Source of the DNA: an uncultured Aquimarina sp.
GTDB taxonomy: Bacteria > Bacteroidota > Bacteroidia > Flavobacteriales > Flavobacteriaceae
Assembly (NCBI RefSeq): GCF_947492405.1
Contig: NZ_CANLMP010000004.1
Location: forward strand, 62,001-126,000
Length of the DNA stretch: 64,000 nucleotides
Direction of reading: 5' to 3'
The notes beneath the pieces were generated by a model, which ran no database searches, was not told the origin of the DNA, and saw only the letters and a program-made list of their open reading frames with translations. The position numbers were made by a program, and so were the translations under genes. Positions 63,716 to 64,000 of this stretch are shown one piece after another (position 1 is the first letter of the stretch; each line of letters begins with the position of its first letter).

Positions 63716-64000
63716 GACTGTTTTTTTTTTCAAAAGTATCTAGTTGAATGACAATCCTCAATACGTATCGAGTGAGATGACCTTTTCATTTAGGGAATCA
63801 CTTTTACGGTTGAGGCAACTCCTAAAAGAAACGCATTAAAAAAATAATCCACATTCTTTTGTAAGTTTTATTTCTTTATCTTGACTGAGTATGACGATTA
63901 ATACCTTAAAGAACATCTTTGATCTGTAATAAAAAAAATATTGCAATTCTAGTTTTTGCACTTTCGCGAGAAGAAGAAATTAAGAGAAAACCTTTTCTAA
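63716..64000. other. Right edge of the window, no gene seen
   Basis: The last 285 bases contain the promoter side of the ARPP-1 gene and the 5' region of whatever follows. Fragments such as TCTAGTTGAATGACAATCCTC with ATCGAGTGAGATGACC near 63760-63782 resemble the short intergenic repeats seen elsewhere. No complete gene is visible. Confidence 0.4.

Overview
The window is a piece of a flavobacterial (Bacteroidetes) chromosome, probably from a marine relative of Aquimarina or Tenacibaculum. The evidence is high A+T content, many Cys-lipoproteins, two proteins with type IX secretion C-terminal sorting domains, a PL7 alginate lyase, several Bacteroidetes-typical DUF families, and promoters of the TAnnTTTG type. 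No insertion sequence, CRISPR array, canonical tRNA gene or rRNA operon was found.

Layout. 0-9 kb: an OmpA/PD40 envelope protein cut by the window start, a large zinc metalloprotease, small lipoproteins, an alpha/beta hydrolase and a TPR histidine kinase. 9-16.4 kb: hemL, a LysM glucosaminidase, an ACC-deaminase-like PLP enzyme, the alginate lyase, small DUF proteins and a T9SS-sorted esterase. 16.4-22.1 kb (minus strand): a molybdate transport operon (modA, Mop-like protein, modB, modC) led by a kinase-aminotransferase fusion and interrupted by an 83-bp hairpin. 22-27.3 kb: housekeeping and accessory genes including an extra SSB. 27.6-39.2 kb: a Crp/Fnr regulator, a degenerate phosphoesterase fused to a BamA-like barrel, and an eight-gene cluster in which three different proteins (an FMN glutamate-synthase-like enzyme, a pyruvate-oxidase-like TPP enzyme and a haem membrane protein) each carry a Rieske [2Fe-2S] domain. 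39-41.3 kb: a K+ channel and a Na+/H+ antiporter.

The most interesting region is 41.4-61.6 kb. A WYL-domain regulator, an N-terminal fragment of a TROVE (Ro60) protein, an intact TROVE/Ro60 (Rsr) protein and the RNA ligase RtcB are spread over about 18 kb. The last three are preceded by the same palindrome, TACGCA-N7-TGCG(T/C)A, always 13 bp before a TTTG promoter element; one copy lies in the gap shared with the WYL gene. Directly behind the Ro60 gene (49121-50240) is an array of seven Y-RNA-like units. Each has a lower stem, a TGYCGTAG box, a 7-bp upper stem, an NTACTTCG box, a head domain and a 10-nt box. The heads of units 2-5 are circularly permuted tRNAs (T-arm, acceptor, D-arm) in which the Y stem stands where the anticodon arm should be. 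The head of unit 1 starts with a 27-nt stretch identical to the universal 23S rRNA segment around E. coli 1925-1950. I read this as an RNA-repair or RNA-surveillance regulon: Ro60 binds the Y stems, each head presents a different tRNA- or rRNA-like surface, RtcB reseals cleaved RNA, and the WYL protein senses the trigger. A SIR2-TPR protein of the type found in phage-defence systems is divergent from rtcB and shares its operator region. Single Y RNAs with tRNA-like modules next to rsr/rtcB are known in other bacteria; a seven-member array with diversified heads under a WYL operator is, as far as I can tell, unusual.
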